Positions 11,330 to 23,091 are shown, numbered from the stretch's first letter. The stretch is DNA of 64,000 nt from Bathymodiolus brooksi (GCA_963680875.1 OY804589.1:31598962-31662961); one strand, 5' to 3'. Notes: generated by a model not told the origin, from the sequence alone. Program-made: numbers and translations.

Positions 11330-11868
11330 CACATAAGCTAGCCCAATGTCTAATATGTTTGGTACGTTTGTTGTCTTTCGATATTTTGTTGTTGTCATTT
11401 TGATTAATTTTCAACGTATGTTAGTTGTTCTGTTGTCTTGCGGCGCCATTGTTGTCTCTCATACTTTTGTTCGATTAATTGCTGCACCAATCGGGAAACA
11501 TCGGGTTAATCCGCTGCTTCTTATCTGGAGGAACGGAATCGGTCGAGCTGTGACGAGTGATTGCTGCACTTCACAACAAATTGACAGGGTTATTTCATTA
11601 CGTGTTTTGTTGTTGTTGGTATATAATAATAATAATTCTTTATTTGCATAATAATACACCCATGTGGGTCAAGCAAATACAAATACAAACAAACAAAACA
11701 TGGAAAACATAGAAAATTACAATTTGATCATAATATAGGATACACAAAATAAATCCCATTAATTAATATTATATTTTTCACATGTCATACCTTTGACCGA
11801 CAAGGACCTCATTTTTGCAATTCTGTAGATTGCTTTATAAAGTCTCCTTTAAATTATTTTGTTTTTCA
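11330..11868. other. Gene-free stretch before tyrosinase
   Basis: Short overlapping ORFs on both strands carry no recognised domain. Runs of AATAATAAT lie near 11625. This would hold the tyrosinase promoter or an upstream intron; no promoter motif is clear. Confidence 0.35.
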
Positions 11869-11869
11869 G

Positions 11870-12274
11870 ATGATCTTATTGCCGCATGTTGTTTTTCTCT
11901 GGATTTGTATCCTATATGGAGTTAACGGTCTCATGCATGCAGACTGGTTCCCGGATGACATGGAGACGTGTTTAAGAACTCGTTGTTCCGGGGTTTCCTC
12001 TGATGAAATACCTGCCTTTTCAATTCAGTATACCTGTATTAATTACCATCTAGCACATCAAAACATTGACAAGAATATGATCAAAGGGATGACAGATGAT
12101 AATAAAAACTGGTACAAGTCGATAGGACGAAGGTTCAATAAAATTATGCACGACTCCAAGAGGAAGAAAAGACAGGCACGTCTTGAGAACAGACAACGGA
12201 AGGAGATTCGTACGTTCTCTGATGAAGAATTAACAGCTTATTTTAAGGCTGTGAATGACATTAAAAAGGATGGG
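11870..12274 (+). CDS. Tyrosinase-like protein, N-terminal exon with signal peptide
   Basis: The ATG directly follows TTGTTTTTCAG, an acceptor-like site, so a non-coding first exon may precede it. It encodes 135 residues in phase 0 and ends at GGG before GTAAGC. Residues 1-20 (MILLPHVVFLWICILYGVNG) form a hydrophobic secretion signal. Then come cysteines (CLRTRC, YTC), a basic run KRKKRQ, and KEIRTFSDEELTAYFKAVND. The last matches the R.EIR..S..E...Y..A...K.D stretch just before the CuA site in molluscan tyrosinases. These copper enzymes oxidise phenols and are secreted in mantle, periostracum or byssus. Assignment rests on this motif and on the CuB exon downstream on the same strand. Confidence 0.75.
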
Positions 12275-12960
12275 GTAAGCAATATAGGTAATATATTACA
12301 GAATTTCAGTTAGACTTTGAAATCTTCAGGACAATTGCCAGTTTAATTAAAAAAAATTCATGACATTCTTTAATAATTAAACTAATTTTTATAAAGTTCT
12401 GCAGGACAATGTGAGAAATAGGTGGGCAAATATTCTGAGACCGGTGTCTAGCTGAATCACTGTATTATATCGTGTTCGTTACAGTAACATAAAAAAAACT
12501 ACATGTTATTAATTTAACCAATTACAAGCGTGCCCGTTTACATCTGATTGGTAGTATTTCCTGAACGTAGACCCCATCCACGTAGGGAACGATCTTTTTT
12601 TTGGAGGGGTGGGGGGCTATAATTTTTTTTTAATTATATCGCCAATCTTTATAAAAAAAAACATGTTTCTGTGACATGGAAGATGCAAAAAAAAATTCTG
12701 ATGCTGCAGTTTTCAACAAAAAATATTAATGCAATTTGAAGAAGAATTACTGATGCAAGCGAACAACAACAAAAAACAAGACAACAACTGCTATCTCACA
12801 GAAAGTTAACTAGTCCTATATAATATGATTCCGAACGTTTCCAATCGTTTACGTATAACATTTTAATTGGATTTCTCCCTTTTTTACCACGGGAAGCGCG
12901 TTTCCAACAAAAAACTAATAAAAAAAAACACCATCAAAAGTAAACTATTGTATTATTATA
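12275..12960. other. Tyrosinase intron, non-repeat part
   Basis: AT-rich with homopolymer runs. I looked for a CuA-type exon (His ... HG..F..WHR) and saw none. Confidence 0.5.
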
Positions 12961-12964
12961 TTGA

Positions 12965-13030
12965 CTGTCGTGATATAACAACTGAAATATTGTTGACAGT
13001 GGCGTGAAGCACCATAATCCTAACCCTAAC
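12965..13030 (+). mobile_element. SINE tail fragment, family C
   Basis: GATATAACAACTGAAATATT, then GTGGCGTGAAGCACCATAAT. A short duplicated CTAACTACCGTTTTCAA lies just after it. Confidence 0.6.
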
Positions 13031-13130
13031 TACCGTTTTCAATCCTAACTACCGTTTTCAAACGGATTTCAAATAAATAGCTCTTCTGGTTTCTGAGATA
13101 AAAAAAAAACGGGTAAAAGGGAGCCGAAAT

Positions 13131-13532
13131 GCCGGTGTCATAGAGTAAACCTCCCCCCATAGTAGATTAACCCCCCCGGAAGATTTACTATATAGTATTT
13201 ATTCTGCATAGTAAACCTTCCTACCTACTCAAATACTGCAAAATGGCGCCGTACATTTTTTTTTTACCTTTTAATCATAACCGGATATAATTAATGGTAC
13301 ATAACATTTAAAATTAACACGATTAAGGTGCTATATTCCGAATCAATAGTAATTATCCGGATTAAGGGGGAACATTTACTATATAGCAAAATATCCGGGG
13401 GGGAGGTGATCGGCTATGGATGGGGGAATGTTTGCTATATAGTAAATTTTCCCCCGGGGGAATATTTACTATATAGTAAACATTCCGGGGGAAGGTTTGC
13501 TATGCGGAAGGTTTACTATAAGACACCGGCAC
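13131..13532. mobile_element. Palindrome-rich MITE
   Basis: Ends are inverted: GCCGGTGTCATAGAGTAAAC on the left, and GGTTTACTATAAGACACCGG on the right. The inside repeats TTTACTATATAGTAAA-type palindromes separated by C or G runs. No target duplication could be fixed. Confidence 0.6.
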
Positions 13533-13765
13533 CAATACCAAAATGATCATTTCCGACTTGTATGCGTTATTTTCTATTGAATACCTAAATATTGAAATAT
13601 TCCAACATATTTGGTAGCTTTTATCCTTCACGGCATACGAATGTGGGTAAAGGAAAGGAAGGGTGAGCAACACGGACCACAGCCCAACATTTTTATTTTA
13701 ATTTTCATTCGGTTTTATCCTAATAGGCTAAGTTTAACATTGAACGCTTTATGGAAATGGTTGGT

Positions 13766-14020
13766 TTGGTTTATTGTGTTTAACGCCACTTTCAACAATA
13801 TTTCATTTCTACCGTGGCGGTCAGTTTTATTGGTGGAGGACACCGGAGTACCCGGAGAAAACCAATGACATGTCGCAAGTAACTGACAAACTTTATCACA
13901 TAATGTTGTCTCGAGAACACCTCGCCATGGGCGGTGTTCGAACTCACAACTTTAGTGGTGATAGACTCTGATTACGTAGGTAGTTGTAAATCCAACAACC
14001 ATACGATCACGACCACGACG
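13766..14020 (-). mobile_element. SINE, family C
   Basis: Plus-strand reading AACGCCACTTTCAACAATAT near the start and GTTGTAAATCCAACAACCAT near the end, the reverse of the family C order. It is followed by a (G)n run at about 14037-14056. Confidence 0.75.
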
Positions 14021-15180
14021 ACACCTTGTAAAAATAGGGGGGGGGAGAGGGGGGGAATCTAGACTTGATTGAACATAACATGAACATGAATAATCAAGTG
14101 AGCAATACAGCCTCTGGTGAGCCTCTAGTTTATATTCAAGATCATGAAGATTAATTGATGTTTCAGACATATGACGCCATCTCCAACCTTCACCAACATA
14201 CAGCCATACCCGCCGGTCATTTTGGACCCGGCTTTTTGGGATTTCATCGAGTGCTGTTATTGATGTAAGCAAAACATTTTATATCAAATTTTAGAAATTT
14301 TACCTGCTCACGATTCCGAACCGGAATCAAAATATGTTTTTCTTCTATTACTTTTATTATTGATGTAAATTGTGAGTTCACTCAGGTCTGTGCCTTGTAA
14401 GAAATTTCAAACATGGATGCATACTTTTCCTTTGACATTTTTATGGTTTATATACCAGAATGTAAGCAACAGCTAAGAGCTATGAAATGATACACGCAGA
14501 TAAGAGATATTACACACTTTAAATCTGGGCTGTAGATTTAATACTTCCAGAGAGCCTACAATAATCAACGACCTAGATGTGGCATTCCATGGTTTCATGT
14601 TATAAATCATTTACAGCACGGTTTTTCGAGTTAAACAATCTCACACATTTTAACATTTCTCTAATCTATACATGTACCTTTTAAATATTTTCCTATCGTG
14701 ATGACTATTCTTAAATGTTTAATCAGTATAAAAATTTATTTAAAAAAACAATCTTTGTTATGGCCATCTTGGATTTCTGATCGGCACAAAATTTCTACAG
14801 GAAAATTCAACGAGTTTTTAGTCATATTCCAATAGGGTCCTATGATAAAAATAAGCACTATGGTGATGGCCCTCTTGGGTCCGTAATTAGTTATAACAAA
14901 TTAGAACAAAAAATACTGGTGTGGCCCCTCTCAGCTTCTGTAATGACCATACAGAAATGAAATATCCGTTTAAAACATTTTAAATCTTTTTATATTAGGT
15001 ATTATTTTCTAAATTCATCTTCAGTTATAGAAATATGGGCTGTATTACTAGGTCGGATCATTGAGGGAGAATTTTTAGTTAGTCGAAATCAAATTGTGTG
15101 ATATATTATCTATGATGACAGCAAAATATCAAACTTCCTCCTCCAAATTTCGTATTGATGGATTAAAATGTGACCCAATA
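14021..15180. other. Tyrosinase intron; fragment of the GGCCATCTTGG repeat family at about 14755-14960
   Basis: TGGCCATCTTGGATTTCTGA at about 14760 and GGTGATGGCCCTCTTGG at about 14861 belong to the interspersed family seen at 23.7-25.5 kb. Nothing else recognised. Confidence 0.5.
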
Positions 15181-15184
15181 ATGA

Positions 15185-15535
15185 ATCCCGTGAGGTATTG
15201 GTGGGCTGCTTGATTAGCCCAACAGATCTTGGGTTCGAGCCCCCTATCGAGTCAAACCAAGGACTATAAAATTACCTGTTGTTGCTTCTCCGCTGAGCAC
15301 GCACCATTAAGGAGAAAGAGCAACGACTGGTTGGCTATGAATGGGATAATGTGTCCGAGTGGGTCGACATGTCTATCCGAGGACTGTTGTTTCAGTGAGC
15401 TAGCACTAAAAAAATCCAACTAATCTTGTTGGTCTATTACAAAGCGACCTCATCATCATCTCATTGAAAATTAACTTGTTTTCGACGTGATATAGTTGAG
15501 TTGATGTTAAACATCAATCCAATCACCCACTAACT
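15185..15535 (+). mobile_element. SINE, family A
   Basis: Box B-like GGGTTCGAGCCCCC, CAAACCAAGGACTATAAAAT, GCTGAGCACGC, and tail GATATAGTTGAGTTGATGTT. Confidence 0.75.
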
Positions 15536-15708
15536 AGCACAACGTACATCCATAAAAAGACCAATGACATGACAACAAAGAAATGTAACATTACACAAAT
15601 TGTAAATAAAACAAGGAAATAATCTTAAACATAATAATAAGATAATACAAAGTAAGTAAGTAAATTTTATTTAAACACAACCTGTACATGCTACCTTATG
15701 GAGTCAAG

Positions 15709-16516
15709 AGGCTTCTATCCTCAGTATCTTCTATCCTCATTTTCTTCTATTCTCAGTTCCTCCTGTCCTCAGTTTCTCCTGTCCTCAGTTCCTCCTGTCC
15801 TCAGTTTCTCCTGTCCTCAGTTCCTCCTGTCCTCAGTTCCTCCTGTCCCCCGTTCCTTTTATCCTCAGTTCCTCCTGTCCTCAGTTTCGTCTATCCTCAG
15901 TTTCCTCTATCCTCAGTGTCTTCTATCCTCAGTTTCTTCTATCCTCAGTTTCTTCTATCCTCAGTTTCTCCTGTCCTCAGTTCCTCCTGTCATCAGTTCC
16001 TCCTGTTCTCAGTTCCTCTTGTCCTCAGTTCCTCCTGTCCTCAGTTCCTCTTGTCCTCAGTTTCTCCTGTCCTCACAGGTTCCTCCTGTTCTCAGTTCCT
16101 CCTGTCCTCAGTTCCTCCTGTCACATCGGTTCCTCTTGTCCTCAGTTCCTCCTGTTTTCAGTTTCTCCTATCCTCAGTTTCTCCTGTCCTCAGTTCATCC
16201 TATCCTCAGTTTCTCCTGTCCTCATTTCCTCATGTCCTCAGTTTCTCCTGTCCTCATTTCCTCCTGTCCCCAGTTCCTCCTATCATCAGTTCCTCCTGTC
16301 CTCAGTTCCTCTTGTCCTCAGTTCCTCTTGTCCTCAGTTCCTCCTGTCCTCAGTTCCTCTTGTCCTCAGTTCCTCCTGTCCTCAGTTTCTCCTGTCCTCA
16401 GTTCCTCCTGTCCTCAGTTCCTCTTGTCCTCAGTTCCTCTTGTCCTCAGTTCCTCTTGTCCTCAGTTCCTCTTGTCCTCAGTTCCTCTTGTCCTCAGTTT
16501 CTCCTGTCCTCAGTTC
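15709..16516 (+). repeat. Minisatellite, 16-bp unit, about 50 copies
   Basis: Unit CCTCAGTTCCTCCTGT with C/T variants. Because 3 units make 48 nt, all plus frames stay open and translate as a 16-residue repeat. This explains the long 352- and 280-codon ORFs, which are not genes. Confidence 0.95.
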
Positions 16517-16527
16517 CAAGAGGTAAC

Positions 16528-16725
16528 GTCGTGGTCGTGATCGTATGGTTGTTGGATTTACAAATACCTGTGCAATCAGTGCCTATAATCACCACTAAAG
16601 TTGTGAGTTCGAATCTTGCTCATGGCGAGGTGTACTCGATACAACATTATGCGGTAATTTTTTTCAGTGGCTTGCAACAGTCGGTGGTTTTCGTTGAAAG
16701 TGGCGATAAATACCATAACATTAAC
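16528..16725 (+). mobile_element. SINE, family C
   Basis: GTCGTGATCGTATGGTTGTT through to AAAGTGGCGATAAATACCAT. Confidence 0.75.
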
Positions 16726-16789
16726 CCAGTTTCAAACACTGTTTAATAATGGAGCTTAAAGACTTCTCTTGCATGGGTGGTAGTCGGAT

Positions 16790-16895
16790 TTAGAATCGGT
16801 GGTTTTCTCCGGGTATTGCAGTTTCCTCCACCAATAAAACTGACTGCCACGATATAACTGGAATATTGTTGAAAGTGGCGTTAAACACCATAACC
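16790..16895 (+). mobile_element. SINE, family C, 3' half
   Basis: GGTGGTTTTCTCCGGG through to GTTGAAAGTGGCGTTAAACA. Confidence 0.7.
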
Positions 16896-16961
16896 CTAGC
16901 CCCTCAAACATATTTTATTTGTCATTATACTGGGATTGTAAGTTATTTAAAAAAAAGTTGT

Positions 16962-17536
16962 CTTAAAGTGGCATTATCTGCCAAAATCGTAAATTTTTGT
17001 TACCCATAAAAACTATCAGATATGATTGATGCCTTAATAAAACATGTTTCTGTAACTTATAAATGTTATGAAATGTACGCGCATCGGGGAGAAAGGTGCA
17101 ACTGCTCGTGTTTTGAGATCGATCAAGAAATGGACGCCATCTTATTAATTATCGGCATTGTTTACGGAGTTTGTCGAATCGTCATTAAATCAGTACAACA
17201 ATGCGCTTATTTCTTATTTCATGTGAATCTGCTTTTAGTCGGCGTTAATTACGAACCATGCAAGTTTGCTGTTAATAAGCGACAAAATACAAATTATTCG
17301 TTTTTACCTGTCACTAGTAAGGTCAGTTGCATACGGAGAAAGCGAGGTCAAATTATTTGCTTGCAAGGAAATAATAAATCGATGGTAAATTAATTTTCGT
17401 TCTCAAAAGGCGAAAAGTGGTACGATAAGCTGTTTAATGTGAAATATTTACCTTTATTTCATCATTTTAAAGCTATTTACCAATTTCCAAAACATATAAT
17501 TGTTTTGGTCAAAATCGTAGCTAATGCCGCTTTAAA
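16962..17536. mobile_element. MITE with TTAAAG(T/C)GGCATTA ends
   Basis: The left end, TTAAAGTGGCATTA followed by CCAAAATCGTA, is matched in inverse by the right end, TCAAAATCGTAGCTAATGCC then GCTTTAA. The 123-codon ORF at 17022-17393 lies inside and shows no domain. Confidence 0.55.
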
Positions 17537-17599
17537 TTATTATTAATTGTAGTGTAGCTTTACATGTATTGCATGCATGATTTATCACAGGGTTTGTAA

Positions 17600-17830
17600 C
17601 AAAAGTAACACAATCGGTGCCAGTAGTGGAACAAGAATTGCCTACACTTCCGGAGCACACGAGTTCACTTTGTTATTATTAGTGGGGTTCGTGTTGCTCA
17701 ATCTTTTGTTTTCTGTATAGTGTTTTGTAGATCGTTGTCTGTCCCTTTATCTGTTTTCTTTTGTCTGTTGTATTCTGTCCTTCGATATACGGCTTATGGT
17801 TACCCCCTCCCCCCTTTTGGTATCTTCAAA
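17600..17830 (+). mobile_element. Retroelement-tail-like repeat
   Basis: CGGAGCACACGAGTTCAC, then GTGGGGTTCGTGTTGCTCAA and T/G-rich sequence ending CCCCCTTTTGGTATCTTC. This looks like a common bivalve retroelement-type 3' region. Relatives lie at 48862-48990 (plus) and 5670-6010 (minus). Confidence 0.5.
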
Positions 17831-18139
17831 CTTTTATATCTGTTTCCATAAAAAGATCAAACAAACGTCTAATTTTAATTCTAACATGATGTCCTTCTTT
17901 CTCTTTGCAAACAAACGAGCGATTTATCTATTGTGTATAATCTCATTAGCACATGCGCCGGTGCATGTGACTATAACTTTCCCGTCGTAAATGTACATGT
18001 TGATAAATTATCGTCTGCTCGAATTTGGCAGCATAAATTGTGTGCAACATATTCCGCAAACGTAAATATAAATAACCGTCTTCCAATCAAAGTATACTAC
18101 CGTATTTGTACTCTTAGACATATCAGAATCGAAATAATT

Positions 18140-18244
18140 CATGGAAGCCAGAATGTGTTTTGAGTTTTAACATGGGTTGGCGGATATTAGTAAATTTTAT
18201 CCGCCAACCCATGTTAAAACTCAAAACACACTCTGGCTTCCATG
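18140..18244. repeat. Near-perfect long hairpin, 47-bp arms, 11-base loop
   Basis: The left arm (18140-18186, beginning CATGGAAGCCAGAATG) and right arm (18198-18244, ending CTGGCTTCCATG) are inverted copies with one mismatch. It ends about 54 bases before the acceptor of the large tyrosinase exon. Confidence 0.9.
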
Positions 18245-18298
18245 ATTTATTTCTTAATTTTAATTTTATTTTTTATAAATTTTGAATTCTATTTTTAG

Positions 18299-19898
18299 AT
18301 ATCAGTTGGCAATCTGGGAAAAGAACAAAAAAGTTATAATTCCTTTCTGTGACACACGATTAGACCACAGTATGCCTGGTAATCCTGTCGCTACCCGTCT
18401 GTTTACCAGTAAATATTTTGGAAATGTCAACGGACGGACTGTAACGGGGGCGTTTGCAGGATGGCAGACGCCTGCAAATGTGGTCTTGCAAAGAAATGGC
18501 GGAGTTGCAGGATCACTAATGACCCACGACGGCTACAAGAGAGTAATGCAAAAAAAATATACAAGGGACATCATTATGTCTACTTCATTGGCTAATTTAG
18601 AACTTCAGCACAACAATGCGCATGTCTGGGTTGGAGGACTTATGTCTGACCTGACCTATAGTCCTTGTGATCCATTTTTCTTTTGCCACCATGCTTACAT
18701 CGACTATTTTTGGCAAAAATTCCGGGAAAACCAATACGATCGTGGAGTTCAAGCATGGCAAGATTATCCGTCTAATTCAGACAAGTACCATCAACCTAAC
18801 AGACCGATGGACATGCTTTCACCATATCTACATCTTAATCTGACACAAGCTGATGGTTATCACTTTTTGTTCGAGGATCCCTCCATTGTTACCTGGGACG
18901 ATTCACACATTGAATATCCTACCTGTGGTAACTATGAGGATATTACAGTAAACAAATCTACTGGACTTTGCTATGCAAAGAGTGCAAGTCCTACGGTGGC
19001 AATGAATGTAATAGCGAAACAAAGAATGCGAGTATCGAAATTATCGAAATCTTCCGCTCCAGCTTTCGTTGCTAAAAACGCGTTTAAAGTGACGAGTCAT
19101 GACGCAAGAACCGGGAAAAAAATCAGCAAACGATCAACAAGAAATAAATCCCCAGATAACACTGAATCAATGTATATGTCCCCCATGGATCTCACATACC
19201 AAAATGACTTTCAGATGAACGGAGTTATAGATGAAACAAAATGGGGATTCATACCATGCAGAGTTGTATACAAGCGAGTTCCGGACACTCGCTTTACTAT
19301 CGATACCGCCAAACTACAAAGGGTAATGGAGGAAAGAGCCGAACATAAACCGGAAGAGACCTTGTCGAAGGATGATGTCGATCTCTTCTCAGCCCATGCT
19401 TATCCAAGACTTTGGAGGAAACTCAAAGGCGGACATCCTGCTAAATTTGGCAAGTCTGAAATTCAAGATTCAGGGGCTTATAAGATTATGGTAGAAGCGA
19501 CTGGATTTTCTTATACCGGAAGATATACAGATTACGCCATCGTTGATGAGCGCCAGCCCGTCTCTGAAACAGTTGTCTATGTTGGTATAAAGCGTCCATG
19601 TGGTGGAGAAGTTGTTAAAAGCTTTGTCACTGCATATGATCCAAATGGTCGTGTCTGCGAAGCCCGATGTCTTGTGCGTGGTTCGAAACCTGCTAAATAT
19701 GAACGTTGTTCTGGTATTGTTAACATTGATAACAAGTCACCTAAGATGTATGGAGACAACTTGGGAGATGCATATTTGCTAAGATATAATTTTCAAGGAG
19801 ACGATCTTCCAAGTAGCCATGACGGAGATATTTTCTTTCTGTTTTACTGTAGTTATGGGAAGAACTTTCCATGGGAAGACACTTACAGAAAAAAATAA
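18299..19898 (+). CDS. Tyrosinase-like protein, CuB and C-terminal exon
   Basis: The exon starts after ATTTTTAG (18291-18298). Its first base completes a codon; then TAT CAG TTG reads 532 codons to TAA at 19896-19898. It opens YQLAIWEKNKKVIIPFCDTR, the stretch that follows CuA in tyrosinases; the usual Tyr-Trp-Asp is Phe-Cys-Asp here. CuB is intact: HNNAHVWVGG (His codons at 18609 and 18621) and DPFFFCHHAYIDYFW (His-His at 18687-18692). The roughly 380 residues after CuB, with scattered cysteines, match the long C-terminal region of secreted molluscan tyrosinases. The exon needs an upstream exon ending two bases into a codon, which the N-terminal exon (phase 0) cannot supply. AATAAA overlaps the stop. 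Confidence 0.88.
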
Positions 19899-19903
19899 AT
19901 AAA
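19894..19903 (+). terminator. Overlapping AATAAA poly(A) signals at the tyrosinase stop
   Basis: AATAAATAAA begins within the last codons. If used, the 3' UTR would be extremely short, so another signal downstream is also possible. Confidence 0.35.
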
Positions 19904-19982
19904 AAGATGTGCTGTTCATCATTTATAAATACGATTTCATTAGCTTCCTTTTATAAATTGATTTTCGGAACTCTCCAATTTT

Positions 19983-21350
19983 TAGCTCATTTACAATTTG
20001 GCCGTGTGAGCTTTTCACACCAGGTAGGTCTGTCGTCCGTCTGATGTTAGATCGATCGTTCATGTTATTTTCTCTTCTGAAATCACTAGGCCAATTTGAA
20101 TCAAACTTGGCTGTGATTCTGCATGAGCTTGCTTAATTTTGGCATAGTTATTGTATATGCGTTCTCTCTTAATCTGAGCATTCATGTAGCTATAGCATAT
20201 GCTTTCAATCTTAGTTTTAGTATAGCTATTTATCTATTGTATATGTTATGCTATATGTTAAGTTTAGCCAGAGAAGGTCAACAATGGCATCACTATCATC
20301 AAAACGAACTATCACATTTCACGCGTGTTGAAAAAAATAATATGGCATTGGAATTCCATGTCCTGGCTTTGGACAGGCACAAATATGTGGCAGTGCTAAA
20401 TTGGTTGATGGGATCCCCCTCTGGCAATTGGATCTTACGCGACAATACAAATATAATCAAACAAACAAAAAACTGTACAGATTCGCTCGACTAAAAAGAA
20501 CCACATACCATCACAAAAATGATAAAATATCAACATAAACATGAAAAACACAATACCGTTATCAGGACATACTAGCATGTTATAATCGAAGGGGGTAAAG
20601 CCATCTGGTATCCTCTGGATTCTATTTTCATTACTTAAAAGAAACCTGCCATACATAATTTCAAGACAATCAAAATAGATACCAGGTTTAATGTCAAAGG
20701 AACCAGAAGTGAATTTGCTCGTTGCAGGAACCTTAAATGACAATAAAACATGTATTTTTGCCTGGTTTTCCTTTAAAGGCATATCTGGTACCCTTACCCA
20801 TCTCCCCCACGCTCATCATTCACGATGGTTACGCAGATTTTAACATCAAATCTTTGTTTTGATTTTTATATCAAATTTCGTGGTTATGTAAATGGCTCAG
20901 ATGTTTCACTGATTTAACACGTATACTCAGTTGACGGACAAACAATGATGGTGAAATTTCCTAGTTTCTAAACTCGCTCTTGGTGGTACTTTAGAGCTGC
21001 TCAACAGAAACTCCATCCGCCACCTACATTATGTAAGATGTTTTTATAGTCAATCGTGTCATATTTCCAAAGACATGAGACATAGAAATAACCTAACCAA
21101 TGACCCATGCTACATTACGGCCACTGATACGAGGCAAAGTCGTATTAATACTACTGGTAGGTTCATTAACTCTCTGAGCTGGTATCTGATTACAGTGATT
21201 ATAATAGAATCACAAATGAAACCTAACCAAACCAGATTTTAACATGGCAACCAGACCGATTTATCTTTATTTGCAACAAACCCAGCATCTTCAAGGTTTT
21301 TGGACAAATTTCTAATATGACAAACAGAAAATCCTTACTGGGGTGGGGCT
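19983..21350. other. Gene-free stretch
   Basis: Fragment of the AGCTCA...GTGTGAGC interspersed family at about 19983-20110. At about 20340-20400 is a sequence (CATTGGAATTCCATGTCCTG ... GGACAGGCAC) that also occurs at about 663-715 and, reversed, at about 27155-27210. No exon recognised. Confidence 0.4.
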
Positions 21351-21355
21351 TATGG

Positions 21356-21490
21356 GGTTTGGTGTTTAACGCCACTATAAACAATATTTCAGTTATATCG
21401 TAGCGGTCAGTTTCATTGGTGGAGGGAACCGGAGGACCCGGAGAATACCATCGACCTGTCGCAAGTCACTGATAAACTTTATAACATAAA
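21356..21490 (-). mobile_element. SINE, family C, truncated
   Basis: GGTGTTTAACGCCACTATAA through to AAGTCACTGATAAACTTTAT on the plus strand. Confidence 0.7.
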
Positions 21491-22250
21491 GTAGTATAGC
21501 TTTACCCAAGATCTCAAGCATTTAATAAATACATAAGATCCTGGCAATAAACCGAAAAGTAATACAAAGAAAGAGAACATAGAAATGTTCTTCCAAAGAG
21601 AAATTCTTTAAAAAAAAAATTATCGACTCTGTGAAATATTTAAACGATGATATTAACCTGGATTCAAATCAAATTTAAAAAGAAAGTTGTTTTTATCAAT
21701 ACATCGCAAAGCAATTTCCCAACCCTCTATTTGACTTCATTCCTCAAAACATGTTTATCAAATTTGGTGCGCACGAAGCGTACCTTCCTTAAACCGGGTA
21801 TAAATAGCTGTGGGCGGAGCAAACATTAAGATTGTTCATTATTTTAACCACGGTTATCTCGAGGATGAAAAATCAATGATACATAGTTTCACAGTTACTT
21901 TTGAAGCAACATATTTGACAGGCATGGCTACTAGTGTTCCTCCCTACGAAACTTTCAGTCTTATTAAAAATAATAATCTTCATCAGTCTTAAAAACTACA
22001 AAAATCACTTCGAAAATTCAAATTTCTGAGGTATGTGACCTTTAGGTCACGTTGGTCATGTGACATAGTTTCATAAATATGCTGTTCACATCAACGAGGA
22101 TTTTTGATGATAAGCTCCGCTCACAAATTTTGTCGGTAGGCACTACCGCAAATGCCGCTTTAAGTCTAAAATTAACATCTCAGTTTTTCCTGATTTTTCT
22201 GTACATATACCAATCTGACTAAAGTAAGATCTTTCACATGCTCCTCTGTA
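21491..22250. other. Gene-free stretch
   Basis: At about 21810-22140, GGGCGGAGCAAAC and GATAAGCTCCGCTC suggest a short inverted-repeat element. The end AATGCCGCTTTAAG at 22151 resembles the MITE at 16962-17536. No gene seen. Confidence 0.35.
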
Positions 22251-22254
22251 TTTA

Positions 22255-22390
22255 TATGTCGCAGTATGGGAGGCCTCATAATGTTGTATCGAGTACATCT
22301 CGTCATGAGTTGGATTCAAACTCCCAATTTTAGTGGCGATAGACGCAGATATTTGTGAATCCAACTACCATACGATTACGACCACAGGGG
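22255..22390 (-). mobile_element. SINE, family C, 5' half
   Basis: CATAATGTTGTATCGAGTAC through to CCAACTACCATACGATTACG on the plus strand. Confidence 0.7.
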
Positions 22391-22834
22391 GCTCTTGTTG
22401 TACTTGAGCCAGCTATTATCTTGTGATAGCCACGGAAATTACTGTCACTGGTAACAGTAGCAGAACGGGTACTTCAGGTTGTCTATTAGAGAAGTTCTTG
22501 TTCTTATTTTGTTCGATGTGTCTCTTTGCTCATAAGGCTGTTTTCTGCGACCTGAACATTTTCTCATCCTCTGAATTTTAGGCAAGGTCATCCGAGATAT
22601 ATTCCTCAACTCGGGGAGATTATCTGTATTCTAGCCCGCTGGCCATTTGGTCAATTATCTTGATACACTTGTGGATTTCTTTGTTGTATGACTTGGTCTT
22701 CGCCAGTTTCAAAAGGAATTATTCATAAGTTTACCAAGCGAATAAAGAAAAAGTCTCAAAATACTTGAATCCAATGGCTCGAAATAGCTTTTCAAATCGA
22801 ACACACTTGCATAACATTGTCTATAGTAGACCAT

Positions 22835-22955
22835 AAAAATACCAGCACACCTTGTAAAACCACTTAAAAATACCAGCACACCTTGTAAAACCACCTAAAA
22901 ATACCAACACACCTTGTAAAACCACCTGAAAATACCAGCACACCTTGTAAAACAG
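22835..22955 (+). repeat. Minisatellite, 31-bp unit x4
   Basis: ATACCAGCACACCTTGTAAA with flanking AACCAC recurs four times. Confidence 0.9.
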
Positions 22956-23091
22956 GTGTTAGATATGTTTATACCTTTGATACAACATTGAACTGAAAAG
23001 TGAACATTACTGAAAAAAGTGAAATAAAGTTCAGGTGACATATGCATAAATATGTACATGAATCTGATCTCAGCACCAAAACTTCAAAACC

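Noticed and set aside
15688..16746. Overlapping long plus-strand ORFs (352 and 280 codons) rich in Ser, Pro, Val and Leu
   Set aside because: They are the translation of a 16-bp minisatellite in different frames; the same array is open in more than one frame, and the ends run into a SINE.
17022..17393. 123-codon ORF in the tyrosinase intron, considered as the missing CuA exon because it contains AHRGERCN
   Set aside because: It lacks the WHR motif and correct His spacing, has no matching splice sites, and sits inside an inverted-repeat MITE.
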